Assembly: GCF_003597395.2 (NCBI RefSeq)
Contig: NC_133778.1
Span: 26,572,108-26,636,107, forward strand
DNA from: Chelonoidis abingdonii
Lineage: Eukaryota > Chordata > Testudines > Testudinidae
Direction of reading: 5' to 3'
Length of the DNA stretch: 64,000 nucleotides
A program made the translations under genes and the position numbers. How positions within the stretch are numbered: the first letter of the stretch is position 1; each line of letters starts with the position of its first letter. Below are positions 47,240 to 58,917 of the stretch, one piece after another. Below the pieces are notes generated by a model. It searched no databases, was not told the origin of the DNA, and was given only the letters and a program-made list of their open reading frames with translations.

Positions 47240-47335
47240 GGCCCTGATTCTGCAGAATACTTAAGCACATGTTAAATTTTAATCCTAGTGGCAAGACTAC
47301 TCATCTACTTAAGTGCTTTGTTGAATAAGGGTCAC
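47240..47335. repeat. Short palindromic interspersed repeat
   Basis: 'gggccctgattctgcagaat', 'acttaagcacatgttaaa', and later 'ctacttaagtgctttgttg' with 'aataagggtca'. The two halves are imperfect reverse complements. Same family type as 3028 and 39195. Confidence 0.5.
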
Positions 47336-47338
47336 AGT

Positions 47339-47361
47339 TGTGTGTGTGTGTGTGTGTGTGT
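47339..47361. repeat. (GT)n microsatellite
   Basis: About eleven GT units directly after the palindromic repeat. Confidence 0.95.
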
Positions 47362-47364
47362 AGC

Positions 47365-48345
47365 TGTGCCCAACCCGGTTACAATTACAATTATCGTTCC
47401 AATATGGAGATTAGAACTGTTTTATTGTACACCTGAAGTTTGATTACAAAACACCATTTCACCTGCATACATACCCATGATTGCAAGTGGGTTAGGTGAC
47501 ACCCTTATTGTAACCAGGTTTTCAGACCTGGTTGCATTTATAGCATATAAATCAGAAAGCCTTTGAAAAATAGGGAGGATTACACATTCCCTGGAAACCA
47601 GTGGGAGGGATGGAGGCAACCTTGCTTCCCTTCCTTAGAGGTCAGAAGAGCATAGTATCACAGAGTGAGGTGGGCAGTAATCTTCTGGCTGAGGTGGAAA
47701 GAAAGGGGACTCAATGTGTCCATGATATTCTTCACCATTCTCCTGTGAAACCCAGTTTTGCCTTTTGGCTGATTTGTAGGTCAGCAGTAGAAGAACTTCT
47801 ATTACTTCTCATGTATCTACAGAGGCCAGGAGTGCTGAACACCAGCTACAAATCTTTTCTTCCTAGTCAGAAGCTGGGGGGATGCCTGCTCTATTGGCCA
47901 GTCAGAATTAGGAAAGTGATATAACACTCTGGTATATGACTAGGCACGCTAAGGGTTGGCACATATTGGCTTATTTGATATTGGGATACCCCGCTATAAC
48001 CAACATTCAGCAAATATATTATTTGCTTCAGTCATCACTAATATTAATGTCACGTTAGTTGAAATATATCCATCCAAATTTTGGAAACATGTAATTCACA
48101 GATCTCGAAGTGAGAATTCACTTCTGGACATTCTGTGATATATGCCTAGTGTACACTGGAGGTGGCATTCCAAAAACTAGGTCATATACCATCCCTTCAT
48201 AACAGGGAGAACATGCTGGACCAAATCATGCACAATAAGAAACTCTGATCTCAAGGGCTGATTGCCCTTTTAACTTAGTCACTCCACTAATCAGACGTGA
48301 AATTCTTTAGATCTATATCTAGTTAACTTGGGTCAGATGTTGGTA
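47365..48345. other. Noncoding DNA, nothing recognised
   Basis: The 107-residue plus frame at 47601-47924 has no recognisable domain, and I treat it as chance. Confidence 0.4.
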
Positions 48346-48349
48346 GAAC

Positions 48350-48630
48350 TGGTTAGAAAATACTATATATTTTCTTCGGAAAACTGTCATTTTGTTCACA
48401 TTTGCTGCAGAATTTTTCAACAAAATAAAATATTCCCCCACACCCTTCCCCCCCGCAACTGGAAAAGATGGGAGGTGCAATGAAAAAAGGCTAAGAGTGG
48501 AAGAAACTTAAAAATTGAAACCCTGCATTTTTTTCTTTGAAAATTTTTGACCAAAACAAACATATTTTTACTTGAAAAGTCATTTTTTATCAAAAATAAA
48601 TTTCAATGAAAAAAGCATCAATTCCTCTAC
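48350..48630. repeat. AT-rich 'gaaatttt' dispersed repeat, copy 2
   Basis: Starts 'agaactggttagaaaatac', includes 'ttttcttcggaaaactgtc', 'agaatttttcaacaaaataa' and 'tgaaaatttttgaccaaaac', and ends near 'aaatttcaatgaaaaaagc'. Compare 31640 and 53440. Confidence 0.45.
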
Positions 48631-48634
48631 TTCT

Positions 48635-49385
48635 GGGTATTGGTATGAACTCTTCCTGTAGTCCCAGAAATGCCTAGGAAATCTAATAGAACTGATAAGG
48701 CAGGTATGTAAATGTTTTGATGCTCCACTTACACAACAGCTGGAATTCAATCTTACCATGTATAAAACAAAACTTCTCTCCCACAGATTTTACTGGGGCC
48801 TTTTCCTGTACTGCAACTTAATATTCATCTCAGGGAATAATGTTTCTACACACTTTTGAAGCAGGTTTAATCATTTATTTACTGCAAGACCTTCACTTTT
48901 AATTGGGCCTTTCCTGTCTTTTACTTTTCCTACTTGCTCCCCAGGAGAAATTTTTCTTTCACGGTTCTGAACTGAACTCTAATTCTGTTTTGGCAGACTT
49001 ACTTTTAAAGCGCTCTTTTACCTCTTCAACAGCTGGTACTTTTTTCAGCAGAAACATAATTAATATGCTTGCTTTTCTTTGCAGTGTTTCTGCCCAAAGA
49101 CTAACTTTCCTGTTCACTAACTTCCATTTCTAGAAAAGGACTAGCAGAACCTGGTCAATAATTTATAACAAAACAAAACAAAAACCCAGCTCCATTTTAT
49201 CCTTCTCTATCGTCTTTTGTCAAATTTGAAAGAGTGTAGGAATGGTCTTAGGATACATCTGCAAAGCAAGAGTGAAATATAAGAATTACTTCACCCATTA
49301 CTGCAAAGTTACTTCTGATGCACAGCAGTTGCATACAATAATACTGCACAACATCTGAGAAACCCTCATTCAGAAAAGCACTTAA
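48635..49385. other. Noncoding DNA, nothing recognised
   Basis: No supported feature. Confidence 0.4.
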
Positions 49386-49389
49386 GCTA

Positions 49390-50081
49390 TCACAGTTTCT
49401 GGGTTAACTGCACCTTGGAGAGACACCCTCGTGATCTTCTCCAGGGCACCTATTTAAGGTTTCAGGTGCCCTAACCATCACCTCTCTCAGGCAGGGACCT
49501 GTGTCTGTCCCTTTGCAGACTGGGAATTTAAGCTTGCTATTCCTCTTGCATCTCGCTGTGACTTCCCCAGAGGGTCTGACTGGGGTCCAGCATGTGTGGT
49601 TTTTTCTTTCTGCAGGGGCTACAACAGTGTATGCCAGTTATCAAGCAGCCTTCACAAAGCAAAATATAATATTCTTAAGGCAAAAGCATTACAGAGAAAA
49701 ATACAGAACAATGAACAGACTATATGTATGCTAAAAGCTTACCAGAGGTCATTTCATCTACAACATAGGGCTCTAGTAGGTGTCAGTCTACAAGTGTGGG
49801 TTTGCTGTCTTGGTTACAAGTTCATGTCAGGTTTCGCATCAAGAAGAACAGCCTTAGAACATTTCAGCTGTCACCTTACAGGGTTTGAGCCTTTGATCTT
49901 CAGCCTTGTGTAACAGGTAACACCAGCCAATGGCCCTCTTCTCAGGTGGAGAAGCTTCAAAATCTGGCCTTTTGCGTATCCAGTGCTGGGAATTTGCATT
50001 AACCTCACTCCGGGGGGATTTCCCAGGAAACCAACTCAGCAAGCCAGGACCCCAAAAACTCATTTAACAGTCACTGTCACA
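49390..50081 (-). mobile_element. Probable solo LTR
   Basis: From about 'tatcacagtttctgggtt' to 'cagtcactgtcaca'. The right end would be a TGTGACAGTGAC start on the minus strand. The inside, with 'ccaccctcgtgatc'-like text ('agacaccctcgtgatcttct') and 'gcacctatttaaggtttcag', is one I associate with a turtle LTR. The left boundary and the target duplication are not clear. No coding remnant. The frames at 49501-49913 are not conserved. Confidence 0.5.
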
Positions 50082-50120
50082 AAAGAATGTGCCTCTCTGG
50101 CACATTTCAATACAATTGTT

Positions 50121-50170
50121 TGGTGGTGGTGGTGGTGGTAGGGTTTGTTTTGTTTTGTTTTGTTTTTTTT
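50121..50170. repeat. (GGT)n and (TTTTG)n microsatellites
   Basis: Six GGT units at 50121-50139 are followed by 'aggg' and several TTTTG units. Confidence 0.9.
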
Positions 50171-51015
50171 GAAAGCTGCATGTTTCACAGGTCTCACATC
50201 TGTCACAAGTGCTTTCCTGAATAGGGATCACTTCCTGGATTGGTGCCTTAGGCATAAAGCAAGAGAGAGCAATTGTGAGCCTAATTTGGGCTTGCAGTTG
50301 CTGTGACTTTGTGCACAAACTGGGATATTGCATATACAAATAGCCAGTTACATAACCAGCTATCCATTTGCATGCACAGTTATCTGCTTTGCATAGCCAG
50401 GTAGGATAATATTGCTAGTAAACATGGTGCACAATTGAAATTGTGTGCAAAATTGTAAATTCCTAATTTTGAAAACTGGACCTGATATCTTTACAACATT
50501 CTTAGACTGTTCACTGTCTTATGTAACTTCTTTGTGGTTTGGAGAGAGACAATTCTTACTGCAAACAAACTAAATAAAGTATTGGAACTTTTTTATCATG
50601 TTAAATAAATCAGATGAGAATGTTCTGAGTGGTAAGGGGCTGTGACTATAGTTTAAAGCAGGGGCTCCCATATCTTTTATATCAACTAATCATCTGATGT
50701 TGGAAGTACTGCATGCAAGTTTCTCTGTTTGTGAACAGGCTTAAGTATTTCCAAACTCTGTAAAAAAAATAAATGTCTAAGGAAGACTAAAATGTTTGAT
50801 TTACAACATTCTTTCAAAACACCTCCTATTACTAGACAGTGAATAAAAAGGAACCCAAGCAGCAATTATTAATGTCTTTTGTGTTACTCAAATAATAAGA
50901 AACAATTAAATGTCATATATTATGTCTTCATATATTTCGGTATGCTGCTGAACTACATCAGTGGCTGGATCTTTTTTAACTTGTCTAATTTACATTCAAA
51001 GTTCCCACTAAATCT
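50171..51015. other. Noncoding DNA, nothing recognised
   Basis: No supported feature. Confidence 0.4.
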
Positions 51016-51019
51016 TATC

Positions 51020-52310
51020 TGGATTACTGTTCAACGTGAGCCAAAGTTCACTTGACTTACTTTTTTAGATAATTTAAATAAAGACAAATACCATTTTTAA
51101 TAGCTCTTGGTGAAAATGAAAGAGGTGCCATCAATGAGAAAGTTGTGCTTGCTTCACAAAATGGGGTTTCCTTTCCAGGTTAGGTACTGGTGAGTTTCAG
51201 CCCTCTGAGAGACTGGTCTTTCTGTCCTGATCCCCAATATATATAGTGCTCAAGGGAATCAAGAAATTCAAAGCTCTGTTTGATACTAGGCTAAACTCAT
51301 GTCTTCTCCATTAAAAGTCACTGAGCAGCACTTCACTGAACTTGAGTCCACCATCACATGACAGTTCAACTAACTCTTCCTTTCCTTTGGTCTGGCAGGG
51401 TGTCTTCTATTGAATATGGATCTATGATCTAATTCTCATTGGTTGTGAGGTCAGGAAAGTATTCATTACATTGGTGACTCACTTCAAACAGTTTTTCTAT
51501 ATCACCGGTAAGGTCTGGATGAATTTCCAAGAAGGAAATTTTCCATGGTGTTGGGAGTGATGGGCAATTTCACTTTCCTCCTTTTCATCTTATAACCAGC
51601 AATTTCATTATTGCCATTGTTTTGGCATGAACATTATGAGCTGTTTTCAGTCCCATAGATTGGCAACCAGTGAACTAGGAAGTGTGAACAAGTCAGCTAA
51701 ATAAGCTAGTCTTGACAGCCAGACTTCATCCATAAAGTAATCAGTATACTCAAAACTAAAATCAGTACGGAAATCTTGTAGCTCAGAACCGAGTTCAGAG
51801 ACAAGTGAACACCTTCCCATGCAATAGCCATTGCCCCTCTGCATGGAGGAGATGTTTTTGATGATCACTTTCTACTTCATTGCGCAAAACTGAAAACAAA
51901 CAAGTTCAGTTCTGAAGCTTTAATAAAATGCATCAACTTCACAACCTGAGCCAGGTTTCAGATGGACAAGGTGCTAGCTGCCCCTTTTTTTGCAGCTGGT
52001 GAAGTGAGTGAACTTAACATTAGGCACCACGTCTTTAATTTTTGCCAAATACCATCAAATTCCCCAGTCACTGTTCACACTCCAAGGCAATTTTGCTCCT
52101 CATCACCATTGGCTGTGATGATCTCATTCAGTTTGTTTAAAAAAAAAAAAATCTGCCATTGCACGTCTTCCTAGAGCTCCGCAGAACAAGATCTATTAAT
52201 CGTCATTTCTGATTCAAACCTTACATGCATAAGAAGCTGAGCAAAATGAGTGATATCAGTACTTTTGTCTATTTGCAATGAAAAAAACGTACTCTTTTAC
52301 ACAGTTTGGG
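51020..52310 (-). pseudogene. hAT transposase-derived (ZBED5-like) pseudogene
   Basis: Reading the minus strand downwards from 52310 gives, in broken frames: 'LQIDKSTDITHFAQLLMHVR' (about 52200-52260), 'LLHAEGQWLLHGKVF' (about 51800-51845), 'WLSRLAYLADLF' (about 51690), 'CNEYFPDLTTNE' (about 51440) and 'KEELVELSCDGGLKFSEVLL' (51325-51385). The family forms are 'iDESTDit..aqll...r', 'LLfHtevRWLSrGkvl.Rv', 'W...LaYLaDIF..LN.LN' and 'eeLieLs.D..LK..F'. They belong to the hAT-derived genes such as ZBED5, FAM200 and GTF2IRD2-like proteins, which lie in the same order. I see at least four frame changes and several stops. The BED zinc finger is missing. Below 51230 similarity is faint. Confidence 0.7.
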
Positions 52311-52314
52311 TGCG

Positions 52315-53435
52315 AGGGTCAAAGAACATCAGGTTAGGGGTTCTGTCTGGAACACGGGGGGACGTAGGTAGTAAAGTGTGTATGTAACAGGAAAGGTGGA
52401 GAGGTGGGAGTCTTGGCTGGAAGCAGAGGGGGGCTTTACCTGGGCATCAGGCAGCTTCAGCTCCAGGAGGCCTCTTGCTTTTCAGTAGCTCCAGCCCCTC
52501 CCAAGCAGGGTCCCTGGATGCCTACAATGCTGGACAAACTGCACAAGGGCTCCCTTTGCTGGGAGAAGGCAAAGGTGTGCCAGGGAATTGCTCTGCTGCT
52601 GAAGAGCCAGTAGGCTCTCCTTAGTCCTGGACCCAGCTTTTATCCACCAGACCCAGCCAACAACTCCCAACTCACCATTTCCTTACAGAGACAAGAGGGA
52701 ATTTCCCATGTGCTGTATGCTGCCCAGACTGGGAGGAACCAGACTGCAGCCTCTGTAGAGCAGAGAATGCAGGGGGAGCTCCTGCTCTGTAGCAGCTTCC
52801 CCGGTGTGGAGCTTTGAACTGAAATCTGCCAGGAGAATGCATTTTGCTGGTTACACATTTTCTAGTGTGCTGAAGTGCATGAGAACTATTTATTTGCAAT
52901 TGAAAGATTTTGAGGTTTTTGGTGTATCACTTCCAATAAGATCACGTCAATATTTGGGATCTCCTGCTTCACAGGGTTTATATGTACAGTATAAAGTTGT
53001 TTGTACCAGTACTTGGGAACTGAAAAAATTGCCCTGCTGTAGTTGATTGGTCTATAGGTAACAGAAAGATTAATGGTCAGAATGGAAAATGAATCCAAAT
53101 TTCATACTGTTCAAGATAGTCTAGCTTTCCTTTTATCATAATATGTAATCCAAATACTTCTAAAATGAAAACAAACAGCATGTGCGAATTTTAGACAAAG
53201 ATTTGCTTGCTCAGAATTTAATCAGTAGAAATGAGCAAAGCACATATTTGCCAACTATATTCAAGCACTAAAGGAATAGAGCAAAAAAAACAAGTATGTT
53301 ATATATATACTGTGCAACCAGCTAGAAAGTATTCTTGATCATGTAGAAAGCTGGTGACATCTAAGAAAGATGCGTTTCCTTTGAACTTGAATTTTAAAAA
53401 CAGGATTTTTTGCTATTTCTTTTTAAGTCACAGAA
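52315..53435. other. Noncoding DNA, nothing firmly recognised
   Basis: The 52400-52870 part is GC-richer and could be an unrecognised LTR or other repeat, but I see no ends. Frames at 52404-53046 lack motifs. Confidence 0.35.
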
Positions 53436-53439
53436 ATTA

Positions 53440-53740
53440 GAGCTGGTTAAAAATTTTCTGTGGAGATTTGTTTCTGACTAAAACAATTTTTCAACAAGAA
53501 GGAAATTTTAATGAGAGAATTTGTATTTTCATTGAAAATATTGGGTTTTCATCAACAAAACAAAAATGTGCTGGGTTTTGGCAGCCTGGACCTTTTTCAG
53601 TTTTAAAGTGAAATATAAGGGAGGGAGGAGTTGTGGCCAAAAAAAATTGTTTTCAAGTTAGAAAAATCAATATTTTTGTTTCATTGAACTCTTTCTTGGA
53701 GACAGAGTTCCAGTCAGCTCCAAACTGAAATACTGAAATG
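53440..53740. repeat. AT-rich 'gaaatttt' dispersed repeat, copy 3
   Basis: Starts 'agagctggttaaaaatttt' and ends near 'ccagtcagctcc', so the outer 'agagctgg' and 'cagctc' are roughly complementary. Inside are 'tttttcaacaagaaggaaa', 'attgaaaatattgggttttc' and 'tttttgtttcattgaac' blocks. Best-preserved ends of the three copies. Confidence 0.5.
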
Positions 53741-53890
53741 CATGTCTGAAGCACAATTTTTCAGGGATCGAACAGGAAAGACGAAGGTTAATATGTAAAA
53801 TAAAATTAAGCTTATATACTATAATAGAGTAAAACAGCAATTTTGTGGGAAGTGTGTACTGTGCATCTTAAAATAAATCACTCTTATGTT

Positions 53891-53914
53891 ACACACACAC
53901 ACACACACACACAC
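53891..53914. repeat. (AC)n microsatellite
   Basis: Twelve AC units without interruption. Confidence 0.97.
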
Positions 53915-54009
53915 ATGCAAACAAAATTGGCTTTTGGACCAAGAAAGCCCAGTGACCCCTTTGTTGTGTTCTAAAATAATATATTGTTGCATATATACAG
54001 AAAAATTAG

Positions 54010-54215
54010 TGCTTGAGAGTTAATCCAGAATAACGTAGGCTGTGATTTTAAGTGGAAATAGTTAATCTGCTTTAACTTCATGTGTGGATGCTCCTTTTCC
54101 AGGAAAGAGTATCTTATTCTATATGAAGGGAGTAAACTAATTTGGAATAAGGCATTTCTATTCTGGGATAAGATCATCCACACATGGAGTTAATCAGGAA
54201 TAACCACCTATTTAG
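54010..54215. repeat. Palindromic MITE-like repeat
   Basis: 'gagttaatccagaataacg' at left and 'ggagttaatcaggaataacc' at right repeat the same words. The centre holds 'catgtgtggatgctcc' and its near complement 'atcatccacacatgg'. 'ttggaataaggc' and 'ttctgggataag' add internal symmetry. Likely a small non-autonomous DNA element; class not determined. Confidence 0.5.
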
Positions 54216-54219
54216 ACCA

Positions 54220-54630
54220 GCTTTAATATGGTTCTGTTGAAGGGCTGGCTTCAGCTTCTCAGCCCTAGTTTGAGTAGTACAATGCCACCAGAAAGCTGCC
54301 CTTCAGGGGCATGAAGAATTACGTCTGACAGATGGAATACACAAGTGATGGTGGGCTGGCTTTGAAAGCCCTATGTTCCCATCCCTCTCCTCCCTCAGTC
54401 AGGGAATGTGTCAGAGTAGAGGAGAAGCATAATGTGCATTGTCTGATCTTCAGCCAGGGCAGCAATCCCTAAGGGACTACCATAATTTGCAAATCTTAGA
54501 GCAGCCCTTCCCTTAAGCTGCTCTAAATTATGCCATGGACCAATGGCCCCTGACTGGTCCTGAATTGGGGAATGGAAAGATGACTTTAGAACGACCTTTT
54601 CCTTCTCCCCATCCTCAGGCGCAATGAGCG
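54220..54630. other. Noncoding DNA, nothing recognised
   Basis: No supported feature. Confidence 0.4.
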
Positions 54631-54637
54631 TAAACTT

Positions 54638-54720
54638 GTGACATGTCTACATAGCCCTGCAGTTTGGACTATGGGGATGTAAATAGTAGTGCACACTAGC
54701 TCATTAAATCATCCCACTTC
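54638..54720 (+). mobile_element. MITE fragment with 'gtctaca' end
   Basis: 'gtgacatgtctacatagccc' followed by 'agtgcacactagctcattaa' resembles the left part of the MITE group that also lies at 55266. No right end found. Confidence 0.4.
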
Positions 54721-54724
54721 CAGA

Positions 54725-55260
54725 GAGACACATCAAACCGGTGTGGAGAAAGTGGGGCCTGGGAAACAGAGGTATCTGGCTTCAGGAGCAGTAAACTGCA
54801 CCCTTGCAATGAAAAAAAAAGGGGGGAAGATTTATTATTTATGGAGTTTTAGAACATGGGGATGCTCACTTGGCTCCTTGGAGTATCAATGTCATCAAAC
54901 TCCATGATTCCTTTAACTTTTGGTAGGGGTAGAATCTCAATGGCCATTTGAAAGCCTCTTGTTTGGAAGCTATCAAACACCAACCGAGATAACACAGCTG
55001 CAGGCCATGTGGGGAAATCCTTATTTTAAAAAGAAATGAGGCAGAGGGTGGGCAAGAAGGGATTTAATTACTGGTGATTTTACAGAAATCACTTTCTGAT
55101 GAGGGGAACCATATAAATATAGCCCCGTAGCTTGCACTTATGGACAGGGAGTGTCATTCACTGTATGTTTGGAGCCTCTTTGTGTTAGGGGGCTGTACAA
55201 TCTGGTTGAAGCTTCTAGGTGCTAATGCAACATAGTCACTATGGGTGATTATAGCATAGA
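54725..55260. other. Noncoding DNA, nothing recognised
   Basis: No supported feature. Confidence 0.4.
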
Positions 55261-55265
55261 TCTAA

Positions 55266-55582
55266 GGCTATGTCTACACCATGAGCTAGGGATGTGGTTC
55301 CAAGCTCCCGTACACATACACAGACTCATACTAGCTCTCGTCTGAGTTAACACGCTAAAAATAATATTGTAGCCTGAGTGGCCTGAACAGCAGCAGAGTG
55401 ACATAGGCAAGCCAGTCCAAATACAAACCTGGCTGAAATCTGTGGTTTCATACTCAGAGCAGCTAGCTCACACTGTTGCTGCCATTGTCTGTGCTACCCT
55501 AGCTACACCACTATTTTTAGCACACTGGATCAGAGAGAGAGCACAAGTGTGCATACAGAAGCTGGGAATCACACCCCTAACT
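55266..55582 (+). mobile_element. hAT-like MITE, right end truncated
   Basis: Left end 'ggctatgtctacacc' is followed by 'gagctagggatgtggttcc'. Near the right, 'agctgggaatcacaccccta' is its partial complement. In the middle 'acacgctaaaaataatattg' and 'cactatttttagcacactgg' pair, so the element is one long imperfect hairpin. The terminal 'gtgtagacatagcc' is missing, so the right end was lost. Noncoding. Confidence 0.7.
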
Positions 55583-55584
55583 TA

Positions 55585-55975
55585 TAAGAGACTTCCCCTA
55601 TATTGTGTTTGAAAACTATAGGAGAAAAAGAGTATATTTCCCAGGAAAAGACTTTAGTATGAAACTGTAACTTACAGTAATTTTAATACAGTAAACAAAG
55701 TTATAGGTTCTGATCCCACAAACATTTAAACTACATTCATAAACTTACATGCCTTTCATTGACTGCTCACATGTAGAAGTTACATGCCCCTGTGCTTGGT
55801 GGGATATAGGAGTCATAATTTCTTCAGAAACATTATAGCTAGTAAGTGGACTCAGTGGCACTTCTAATGAGCACAAAGTTAAGCATGTTTGCTGTTTATG
55901 GGCCGAGGTTTGTTTCAGTGCAGTAATGTAATATGTGTTTGAGGTCACTTTTTCCCCCCTGTGTATACAAATATT
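55585..55975. other. Noncoding DNA, nothing recognised
   Basis: No supported feature. Confidence 0.4.
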
Positions 55976-55979
55976 CATT

Positions 55980-56933
55980 ATAAATATTCAAAGAACTACA
56001 AAAAAATCTCTCAAAACTAGGTGACTGGGCAACAAAATGGCAGATGAAATTCAATGTTGATAAATGCAAAGTCATGCACACTAGAAAACATAATCCCAAT
56101 TATACATATACAATGATAGGGTCTACATTAGCGGTTACCACTCAGAAAGAGATCTGGGAGTCATTGTGGATAGTTCTCTAAAAACATCCACTCAGTGTGC
56201 AACAACAGTCAAAAAAGCAAACAGAATGTTGGGCATCATTAAGAAACGGATAGATAATAAGACAGAAAATATCATATTGCCTCTATATAAATCCCTAGTG
56301 TGCCCCCATTTTGAATACTGCATGCAATGTGGTCACCCCTTTGAAAAAAAGATGTATTGGAATTGGAAAATGTTCAGAAAAGATCAACAAAAATTATTAG
56401 GGGTATGGAATGACTTCCATATGAGAGATTAAAAAGACTGGGATTTTTCAGCTTGGAAAAGAGACAACTAAGGGGAGATATGATTGAGGTCTATAAAATC
56501 ATGCCTGGTGTGGAGAGAGTAAATAAGAAAATAACGCAAGAACTAGGGGTTACCAAATGAAATTAATAGGCAGCGGGTTTAAAACAAAGAAAAGGAAGTA
56601 TTTTTTCACACACTGCACAGTCAACCTGTGGAACTCTTTACAAGAGGATGTTGTGAAGGCCAAGGCTATAACAGGATTCAAAAAAGAACTAGATAAGTTC
56701 ATGGAGGATAGGTCCATCGATGGCTATTAGCCAGCATGGGCAGGGATGGTGTGCCTAGCCTCTATTTGCCAGAAGCTGGGAATGAGTGACAAGGAATGGA
56801 TTACATGATGATTACCTGTTCTGTTCATTCCCTCTGAGGCACACTAGCATTCATCACTATCGAAAGACAGGATACTGGGCTAGACAGACCTTTGGTCTGA
56901 CCCAGTATGGCTGTTCTTATGTTCTTAGATTCA
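55980..56933 (+). mobile_element. CR1 LINE, 5'-truncated copy with intact 3' end
   Basis: Opens inside ORF2 with 'actaggtgactgggcaacaa' and 'gataaatgcaaagtcatgc', corresponding to the RT thumb ('WATKWQ...NVDKCKVMH'). It carries 'SLVCPHFEYCMQCGHPFEKK' and the long 3' untranslated region. It ends 'ggtctgacccagtatggctg' then 'ttcttatgttctta'. Same subfamily as the copies at 21790 and 58920. It is the best guide here to the uninterrupted sequence of the 3' kilobase. Confidence 0.93.
56166..56432 (+). pseudogene. CR1 ORF2 C-terminal fragment
   Basis: 88 residues: 'MDSSLKTSTQCATTVKKANR' then 'MLGIIKKRIDNKTENIILPL' and 'CPHFEYCMQ'. This is the region downstream of the RT thumb in CR1. A frameshift follows where related copies read 'RAQQKLLGVWNDFHMRD'-like text. 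Confidence 0.85.
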
Positions 56934-57229
56934 TAATTCTCCTGAATCCTTTTAGCAAACTCATGAAATGTGCTGAAAAAATAAAGTACAGTTAATTTGA
57001 GTGATTTGTCTTCAATGTGAAGACATCTTTTTTTTTCCTGTGACAAATGAGTGAGGATAGCTCTTAAGATAAATTCATTTTAAAAATCCCTTTATTACAA
57101 TTTCCCAAATGCAAGTCAATTTGTATATAACACAACTTTCTTGACTAGGGGCATCATCCATTGATATCAGGCACTATCTATATTGGATACTTAATGGCCC
57201 CCATTAGCACCTCACTTTTTTTTAATGAA

Positions 57230-57350
57230 TTGCTTATCCTCACAACACCCTTCACACACAAGTTCACACAGATAGTCAGTGGCAGAGCAGGGAATTTATT
57301 CTAGGACCCAGGTGTGTGTCCTAAGCATTGGATCTCTCCTTCCCTATACT
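57230..57350 (-). repeat. MIR-type SINE fragment
   Basis: 'cttatcctcacaacaccctt', then 'gatagtcagtggcagagcag', 'ggaatttattctaggaccca' and 'tcctaagcattggatctctc' follow the reversed MIR order ('agtaagtggcagagctggga', 'cgaacccaggtctg'). Confidence 0.6.
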
Positions 57351-57354
57351 GATA

Positions 57355-58910
57355 ACCTAGAAACAAAACGTTTTGTTGAATAATTGCCCTGGAAAACCAC
57401 AGAATACTCAAATTTATTGGAACTTTTTTATTCTGACTTTCAAATCCAAGTTTAAAGTCACAAATATTGGCTCTAATCTTGTAATCACTGTAAAACAAAA
57501 TTCCTATTAAAATCAATTGGAATTTTGTTTGTGTAAGGGCAATTGGGTGAATACCGCTCTTCGATTTTGATATTTTACTGCAAATATCTGCCATCATTGA
57601 TTCTTTTTAAGATCTGCACTGGGGAAAAAAAATGCAATGAGACTATTCATTATAACAGTTGTGCTTAATGCTGGAAAAACTTGCTAGTTCACATAGGTGC
57701 ATATTTGTGCACTGTATAGCAATTTTCCACTTTATTATAGAGAGGAGGCTACTATATAGATGGAGAATAAAGTTGTAGCATTATGCTGTTGAAACGCATT
57801 ACATTGTTACCTACTGCATGGAACACAGATTTCTCAGGCCAATGGATAATTTGCAGAAGGCAGGTTCTTACAGGACATCCCGACTTCCAAAGCTTTCCTA
57901 TCTGATAATCCCAGAGTTCCTTTTGCGACAATCCTCTGTGTGTCCCATCTGTTAGGACACACTGTGGGCCAGCAATGCCACAGATTAGCACCACAGCACA
58001 TGCCTTCCAAAATATGGAACCTTTGCCTGAGACTCAAGGGGAACAGGAACAGACCCATAGATCATAAATGCCAACATTTTCTAGCAGTCGCCACCCTATC
58101 AAACAGTCTTTTGTCACCTAGTAATCCTGCATGATTGTATGCTAAGCTCTGACTTCCAGTGTTTGAAAGATCAATCGACATAATACAAAACGTCAGCTGT
58201 GCAGTGTGTAAGGACTCTTCTTGGTGGGTTTGTCTCTGTACTGTTCCAAAAGTTGCTGCTTCTGGGAACTGCATCAAAGATGTGAAATGCTGACTGTCTG
58301 TTGGCAAGGCTCTCACATGTCCTACAAGGTCACAGCACTCAACGCTCACCCCTGGTGTATTTTACATATTGAATTTTTGTTTTAATTTTTGTTGAGCTCT
58401 CTTCCTACCTTGGTTTTAAAGACTGTTCAGCAGAATGAAAAATAAATCTTACGAGGCTCTGGGAAGAGGTATTCATTCCTATATGATGCTTCAGTTGTCA
58501 TATGTTTCTCCCTAAAGAAATGTGCTGTTGCAAGAGTTATATTTCCCTGCAGTGTGACTCAACAAAGTAGTGGCTCACAATTTACCAACCATCCTTAAAT
58601 GGACTGCAGATGGGGTATTCTTTCATCCCAGGTATAGATACCAATGAAGTGGTATCTTCCCCATTGATAATAATAATACATGTTGCTTACATAGTTACTG
58701 AAATATCACATTTCCTGGCTGCAGAAGAATTACCAGTGAGACATAGAATGCTACTCATTACTGCAGGATCTAGATTCCAATATGTTATGCAAATGTTTAA
58801 TATTTCTCTTATTTGCCAAGTTTACTTCCGTTTTTCTTTCTGCCCACTTAACACATGCACATTGCACACGCAGTATTGCAACAACATATCTATTTTTCTT
58901 TTGCAGTCAG
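57355..58910. other. Noncoding DNA, nothing recognised
   Basis: Frames at 57301-58349 on both strands show no domain. The front half of the 175-residue plus frame at 58610-59137 is unrecognised AT-rich sequence; only its end is CR1. Confidence 0.4.
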
Positions 58911-58917
58911 TCGCGTT

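Noticed and set aside
52400..52870. GC-richer block as a possible LTR or CpG island
   Set aside because: No TG...CA ends, no duplication, and CpG is not enriched enough to call by eye.
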